Program-made: the position numbers and the translations under genes
Notes under the pieces: model-generated
What the model saw: the letters and a program-made list of their open reading frames with translations, nothing else
Told to the model about the DNA's origin: nothing
Database searches by the model: none
Source: Collinsella aerofaciens
GTDB taxonomy: Bacteria; Actinomycetota; Coriobacteriia; Coriobacteriales; Coriobacteriaceae
DNA length: 64,000 nt
Reading direction: 5' to 3'
Assembly: GCF_018785265.1 (NCBI RefSeq)
Contig: NZ_WQPK01000045.1
Coordinates: 1 to 64,000 of the forward strand
Shown: piece after piece, positions 59,337 through 64,000 of the stretch
How the letters are laid out: every line of letters begins with the position of its first letter
Position numbering within the stretch: position 1 is the first letter of the stretch

Positions 59337-61697
59337 GTGAAGCTCGATACGCTCGAGATTGGAAAGGACGCCGTTGTCGCATCGGTGGCATCGGACGACC
59401 AGGCACTCCGACAACATATTTTGGACATGGGCCTAACACCGGGCACCGAAGTCACCATGATGAAGTACGCCCCCATGGGCGACCCGCTCGAGATTCGCCT
59501 GCGTGGCTACGAGTTGACGCTGCGCAAGGACGATGCCGCACGGATTGAGCTCGTGGGTGTTCACGACACAGATACGGGTCCGCGCGCTAACGCCGCAATC
59601 GGCACGACGGAGCACCCGGCACTCGGCGAGGGGACGTATTCGCCCCGCGCGGCAAAGACGGCCGTGCCCGAGGGTGCGCCGCTGCATTTTGCCCTTGCCG
59701 GTAACCAAAACTGCGGCAAGACCACGCTGTTTAACCAGCTGACGGGCTCCAACCAGCATGTCGGTAACTTTCCCGGCGTGACGGTCGACCGCAAAGATGG
59801 CACTATCCGCAACCACCCCGAGGCGGGCGTTACCGACCTGCCTGGCATCTATTCGCTGTCGCCGTACACGGGCGAAGAGATCGTTAGCCGTCAATTCATC
59901 CTTGACGAAAACCCCGACGCCATCATCGATATCATCGACGCCACCAACATCGAGCGTAACCTGTACCTGACGCTGCAGCTTATGGAGCTCGACCGCCCCA
60001 TGGTCATCGCGCTCAACATGATGGACGAGGTGACGACCAACGGCGGCGCCATTGACGTCAACCTGCTCGAGAGTCTGTTGGGCGTGCCGGTCGTCCCCAT
60101 TAGCGCCGCACGCAACGAGGGTATCGGCGAGCTGGTGGACCATGCCCTGCATGTGGCGCGTTTCCGCGAGCGTCCCGGCCGCCTGGACTTCTGCGCACCC
60201 GATGGCCCAGACGGCGGTGCACTGCATCGCTGTATTCACGGCATTGCCAACCTTATCGAGGACCATGCCGCGACGGCGCACATTCCCGTGCGTTTTGCGG
60301 CGACCAAGCTGGTTGAGGGCGACGAGCTGGTGACCGAGGCGCTTCACCTGGATCGCAACGAGCTCGACGCCATCGAGCACATCATTACCCAGATGGAGGG
60401 CGAGGCCGGCACCGACCGCCTGTCCGCGCTGGCCGATATGCGCTTTAGCTTCATCGGCGACGTGTGTGGGCGCTGCGTCGTCAAGCCGCACGAGAGCCGC
60501 GAGCACGTGCGCTCCGTCAAGATCGACCGCATCCTGACGGGTCGCTACACGGCCATTCCGGCGTTCCTGGTGATCATGGGCCTCGTCTTTTGGCTGACGT
60601 TTGGCGTGATCGGCGCGGCGTTGCAGGGGCTCATGGAGGACGGTATCGCTGCTATCATCGCCTCGGCCGATGCGGGCCTCAAGGCGTTCGGCACCAACGA
60701 CGTGGTGCGCTCGCTGGCTGTCGACGGCGTGCTTACGGGCGTGGGCAGTGTGCTGACCTTCCTGCCGATTATCGTCGTGCTCTTCTTGTTCCTCTCCATT
60801 CTGGAAGACTCGGGCTACATGGCGCGCGTCGCCTTTGTCATGGATAAGGTGCTGCGTCGTTTTGGCCTGTCGGGCCGCAGCTTTGTACCCATGCTCGTCG
60901 GGTTTGGCTGCACCGTGCCGGCTATCATGTCGACCCGTACGCTCCCATCCGAGCACGACCGCAAGATGACGGTCATGCTCACGCCGTTCATGAGCTGCTC
61001 GGCCAAGTTGCCGGTCTATGGTCTGCTGTGCGGGGCGTTTTTCCCACAGGCGACGGTTCCCGCCATGGTCTCGCTCTATCTGATCGGCATTGCGGTTGGC
61101 TGTATCGCGGCTTTGGTACTCAACCGCACGGCATTTAAGGGCGACCCGGTGCCGTTTATCATGGAGCTGCCCAATTACCGCCTGCCGAGCGTCAAGACGA
61201 CGGTGATGCTGGCATGGGATAAGGCCAAAGACTTTATTACCAAGGCCTTTACCATTATCTTTGCCGCTACCGTGGTCATCTGGTTCCTTCAGACGTTCGA
61301 CATCCGCTTTAATGTGGTCGCCGATCAGTCGCAGAGTCTGCTTGCGGGTCTCGGCAGCATCATTGCGCCGGCGCTGACGCCGCTTGGGTTTGGCGACTGG
61401 CGTGCATCCACGGCGCTCGTCACCGGACTTATCGCCAAGGAGAGTGTCATCTCGACCCTCACGGTGCTTTTGGGCGCGACCTCGCCCGCGGCACTGTCGA
61501 CCATGTTTTCGCCGTTCACTGCCTATGTGTTCCTGGTCTTTACGCTGCTGTACCCGCCCTGTGTGGCAGCCATCGGCGCCGTCAAGAGCGAGCTGGGCGC
61601 GCGCTACGCCGTTGCCGTGTTCGCGTTTCAAGTGACGGTCGCCTGGATCGTGGCGTTTGTCGTGCATTCGGCGGGCATATTGCTGGGGTTGGCTTAG
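59337..61697 (+). CDS. feoB: Ferrous iron transporter, FeoA-FeoB fusion
   Basis: Imports Fe(II). Residues 1 to about 75 are a FeoA SH3-like domain (LGLTPG-type MGLTPGTEVTM). From about 118 the G domain has GNQNCGKTTLF (Gln where Pro is usual), VTDLPGIYSL and LNMMDE. The membrane part (about 410-786) has the gate motifs with GFGCTVPAI. It has 786 residues. The start is GTG 59337 with GGGAGG eight bases ahead. Fused FeoA removes the need for a separate gene. Confidence 0.92.
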   Translation: MKLDTLEIGKDAVVASVASDDQALRQHILDMGLTPGTEVTMMKYAPMGDPLEIRLRGYELTLRKDDAARIELVGVHDTDTGPRANAAIGTTEHPALGEGTYSPRAAKTAVPEGAPLHFALAGNQNCGKTTLFNQLTGSNQHVGNFPGVTVDRKDGTIRNHPEAGVTDLPGIYSLSPYTGEEIVSRQFILDENPDAIIDIIDATNIERNLYLTLQLMELDRPMVIALNMMDEVTTNGGAIDVNLLESLLGVPVVPISAARNEGIGELVDHALHVARFRERPGRLDFCAPDGPDGGALHRCIHGIANLIEDHAATAHIPVRFAATKLVEGDELVTEALHLDRNELDAIEHIITQMEGEAGTDRLSALADMRFSFIGDVCGRCVVKPHESREHVRSVKIDRILTGRYTAIPAFLVIMGLVFWLTFGVIGAALQGLMEDGIAAIIASADAGLKAFGTNDVVRSLAVDGVLTGVGSVLTFLPIIVVLFLFLSILEDSGYMARVAFVMDKVLRRFGLSGRSFVPMLVGFGCTVPAIMSTRTLPSEHDRKMTVMLTPFMSCSAKLPVYGLLCGAFFPQATVPAMVSLYLIGIAVGCIAALVLNRTAFKGDPVPFIMELPNYRLPSVKTTVMLAWDKAKDFITKAFTIIFAATVVIWFLQTFDIRFNVVADQSQSLLAGLGSIIAPALTPLGFGDWRASTALVTGLIAKESVISTLTVLLGATSPAALSTMFSPFTAYVFLVFTLLYPPCVAAIGAVKSELGARYAVAVFAFQVTVAWIVAFVVHSAGILLGLA

Positions 61698-61738
61698 TTA
61701 TGAATTGACGGCGCAACCTCTGTGTATCGAATTGTTTT

Positions 61739-61775
61739 CGGCCCCGCTTCTGTACTGACGGATGCGGGGCCGTTG
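61739..61775. terminator. Hairpin after feoB
   Basis: CGGCCCCGC and GCGGGGCCG pair around a loop of 15 bases. It is followed by TTGCTAT, a weak T run. Confidence 0.5.
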
Positions 61776-61817
61776 CTATATAATCGCCTCCGCTCAAAAC
61801 GATTGGAGACGTTATAT

Positions 61818-63014
61818 ATGACTCAGACAAGGCAAGACGGCATCACGCTCAGGCAGTGGCTCCCACTCGTCGGTCTCACCTGCTGTGCGTTCGTGTTCAA
61901 CACGTCGGAGTTTATGCCCATCGGCCTTTTGACTGATATCGCCGCGTCGTTCTCGCTCACCGAGGCCCAGGCGGGCATCATGATCTCGGTCTACGCCTGG
62001 GGCGTCATGCTGCTGTCGTTGCCGCTCATGGTGTTTGCCTCGCGCTTCGAGTTCAAGCGGATGCTGCTGGGCGTGCTCGCCGTGTTCTCGCTGGGCCAGT
62101 TTCTGTCCGCTGTGGCGCCGACTTATCCCATCCTGGTCTGCGCGCGCCTGGTGGTCGCTTGCGCACATGCCGTGTTCTGGTCAGTCGCCTCGATTATGGC
62201 CTCGCGCCTGGTCGACACTCGCCACGGCGCGCTCGCCATCAGCATGATCGCTACGGGCTCGTCCATCGCGCAGATCTTTGGCCTGCCTCTCGGTCGCGCC
62301 ATTGGCTTGGCCGTGGGCTGGCGCATGACGTTTGCCGTGGTCGGGGGCCTCTCAGCCATCGCGGTCGTCTACCAGGCAGCGGTGTTCCCGGCCATGCCGG
62401 CGGGTGAGCGCTTTACCGTCAAACAGCTGCCCGAGCTGCTCAAGAACCCGCTCCTCATCGCGCTCTACGCAGTCACGGTCTTCATGGCGACCGGCTATTA
62501 CGCAAGCTACAGCTATATCGAGCCCTTCCTGGCGCAGGTCGCGCACGTCGATGCGGGCGCCATTACCATGACGCTGACGGCGTTTGGCTGCTCTGGTTTG
62601 CTCGGAAGCTGGCTGTTTGGCCGCCTGTTCGATGGGCATCGCTTCCCGTTCTTGGCTATCACGCTCTCCGGCGTGCCGGTGGCCCTGCTGCTCATGGGGC
62701 CGGCCGCATCGTCGCTCGTGACAGTGCTTGCCGTCTGCGCACTGTGGGGTTGCTGCGCCACGGCCTTTAACGTGGCGTTTCAGGCCGAGCTCATCAAGTG
62801 CACGTCGGCAGATTCGTCGGCCGTCGCCATGTCGATCTTCTCGGGCCTGTTTAACCTCGGTATTGGCACGGGCACCGCAATCGGCGGCGCCGTGGTTTCG
62901 GGTCCCGGTATCGCTTGGATCGGCTTCGCGGGCGGGGCGATTGCCGTCGTGGGCGTCATCCTCGCCATCACCGTGCTGTTCCCGACCATCCGTCGCGCCA
63001 AGGTCGTCGCCTAA
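61818..63014 (+). CDS. MFS transporter, sugar-efflux/SotB-AraJ type
   Basis: A proton-driven exporter. It has twelve predicted helices in 398 residues, the N-terminal NTSEFMPIGLL motif and the loop-2 segment SRFEFKRML typical of the AraJ/SotB group, which exports sugars or drugs. ATG 61818 with GGAGACG upstream is chosen. The stop is followed after 15 bp by palindrome copy C. Confidence 0.82.
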   Translation: MTQTRQDGITLRQWLPLVGLTCCAFVFNTSEFMPIGLLTDIAASFSLTEAQAGIMISVYAWGVMLLSLPLMVFASRFEFKRMLLGVLAVFSLGQFLSAVAPTYPILVCARLVVACAHAVFWSVASIMASRLVDTRHGALAISMIATGSSIAQIFGLPLGRAIGLAVGWRMTFAVVGGLSAIAVVYQAAVFPAMPAGERFTVKQLPELLKNPLLIALYAVTVFMATGYYASYSYIEPFLAQVAHVDAGAITMTLTAFGCSGLLGSWLFGRLFDGHRFPFLAITLSGVPVALLLMGPAASSLVTVLAVCALWGCCATAFNVAFQAELIKCTSADSSAVAMSIFSGLFNLGIGTGTAIGGAVVSGPGIAWIGFAGGAIAVVGVILAITVLFPTIRRAKVVA

Positions 63015-63029
63015 TCACGTCCTCTCATC

Positions 63030-63096
63030 AGTTGCGGTGAAATACGGACTGCTGGGCCCAATAAACCCGGCAAACAGTCCCTATTCCACCGCAACT
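63030..63096. repeat. GTTGCGGTG palindrome family, copy C
   Basis: AGTTGCGGTGAAATACGGACTG pairs with the reverse of CAGTCCCTATTCCACCGCAACT. The A-C mismatch is as in the other copies, and the C-C mismatch replaces the G-G of copy A. The arms look swapped relative to copy A. Confidence 0.7.
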
Positions 63097-63167
63097 TATT
63101 TTGGGGAAGGGGATGCAAGCCGGGCATACAATGGATATCGTTGTGTTGAGCTTACCGGGAGGTTGCT

Positions 63168-64000
63168 ATGTGGGCATACGAGGCGACGTTCTATCAGATC
63201 TATCCGCTGGGCTTTTGCGGAGCTCCGCGCGAAAACGTCGCGCCCGTTGCCGAGGATGAGCTTGCCCAGGCCGTCAACGTTGTTCCTAACCCCGATGCTC
63301 CCATTATGAAAATCGCCAAGTGGGCCGACTACCTGCAGGAACTCGGCGTTGGCGCTGTGCTCATCAACCCGCCGCTCGAGTCTGATAGCCACGGTTACGA
63401 CACGCGCAGCCTGCGCCATATTGATCGCCGCCTGGGTGGGGATGCCGACTTTGCCGCCGTGTGCGACACGCTGCACGCCCACGGCATCCACGTGGTGCTC
63501 GATGCCGTCTTCAACCATGTGGGCCGTGGCTTTTGGGCCTTCCGCGATGTGCAAGAGCGCAAGTGGGATTCGCCCTACAAGGATTGGTTCCACATCAGCT
63601 TTGACGGTGACTCGTGCTACGGCGACGGCTTTTGGTACGAGGGCTGGGAGGGCCATTTTGAGCTTGTGAAGCTCAACCTGCAAAACCCCGCCGTGGTCGA
63701 TTACCTGCTTGAGTCTGTGCGTCACTGGGCCGAGGTCTTTGGCGTCGACGGTCTGCGCCTGGACGTCGCCTATATGCTCGACCGCGACTTTATGCGCCGC
63801 CTGCATACTTTTACCCGTGAGCTCAAGCCCGACTTTGTGCTGATTGGTGAGACGCTCCACGGCGACTACAACCAGATCGTCAACGACGAGATGCTCGACT
63901 CCTGCACCAACTACGAGTGCTACAAGGGCCTGTACTCCAGCTTTAACTCGGTCAACATGTTCGAGATCGCCCATTCGTTGCACCGCCAGTTTGGCGGCGA
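63168..64000 (+). CDS. GH13 alpha-amylase-family enzyme (cut by window end)
   Basis: The start is ATG 63168 (MWAYEATFYQIYPLGF) behind GGGAGG. The catalytic barrel includes DAVFNHVG (region I), GLRLDVAYM (region II, with the nucleophile Asp) and LIGETLHGD (region III, with the acid Glu). Visible length is 277 residues; the rest lies beyond the window. Region V is not identifiable, and the substrate within GH13 is not resolved. It probably acts in the cytoplasm, as no signal peptide is seen. Confidence 0.88.
   Translation, partial: MWAYEATFYQIYPLGFCGAPRENVAPVAEDELAQAVNVVPNPDAPIMKIAKWADYLQELGVGAVLINPPLESDSHGYDTRSLRHIDRRLGGDADFAAVCDTLHAHGIHVVLDAVFNHVGRGFWAFRDVQERKWDSPYKDWFHISFDGDSCYGDGFWYEGWEGHFELVKLNLQNPAVVDYLLESVRHWAEVFGVDGLRLDVAYMLDRDFMRRLHTFTRELKPDFVLIGETLHGDYNQIVNDEMLDSCTNYECYKGLYSSFNSVNMFEIAHSLHRQFGG

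Overview
The window looks like chromosomal DNA of a gut Coriobacteriia member, most likely Collinsella or a close relative. This is inferred from high GC, strong GAG/CTC/GCC codon bias, actinobacterial and Firmicute-like gene neighbourhoods, a lysine/ornithine-type MurE, full-length AsnB, FeoAB and DisA. No identity search was run. There is no rRNA operon, prophage, CRISPR array or recognisable transposase. I see seven intact tRNA genes, about 48 protein genes (one cut by the right edge) and an unusual density of intergenic palindromes.

Left part (1-24 kb). A decayed tRNA-Val neighbourhood with a small inverted-repeat element opens the window. Next come asnB and a divergent housekeeping run: MurE-type ligase, HAD phosphatase, murI, rph, rdgB, dtd, veg, ispE, tRNA-Pro, tatA, greA and a LysRS carrying an extra C-terminal tRNA-binding domain. 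They are followed by a ThrE-type exporter, a DUF2798 membrane protein, a 1479-residue activase/dehydratase fusion with its own TetR regulator, and clpC.

Middle (24-41 kb). A RelB-like/PIN toxin-antitoxin pair, pepD, hipBA and mntP precede disA-ispD-ispF-cysS-rlmB-rae1. In Bacillus the disA-to-rae1 cluster leads towards secE-nusG-rplK-rplA. Here that order is interrupted by about 6.4 kb holding a one-gene HTH-HipA-like kinase, tRNA-Thr, and a beta-glucoside module (GH1 phospho-glucosidase, PTS EIIBC, divergent RpiR regulator). The ancestral order then resumes as tRNA-Tyr/Thr/Met, tuf, rpmG, tRNA-Trp, secE, nusG, rplK, rplA.

Right part (45.6-64 kb). Mostly leftward genes: a metallophosphoesterase with a cytoplasmic ParB-like/BMP fusion, MscS, a cell-surface 5'-nucleotidase, a three-gene ABC importer of the TrpXYZ type, a WYL-like regulator, asnS and a glucose-type EIIA that could serve the EIIBC. 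Rightward genes follow: an esterase, FeoA-FeoB, an MFS exporter and the start of a GH13 amylase.

The most interesting signal is non-coding. At least four families of palindromic elements sit almost exclusively just after stop codons. One family (six copies) has covarying arms and a conserved GGGACAG-like loop, and it often supplies the TAA stop codon itself. A second (three copies) has GTTGCGGTG arms with a conserved A-C mismatch. A third (two copies, after lysS and cysS) is a roughly 100-nt structured element whose outer stem is conserved in pairing but not in sequence. A fourth is a tandem array of about 62-bp hairpins before feoB.
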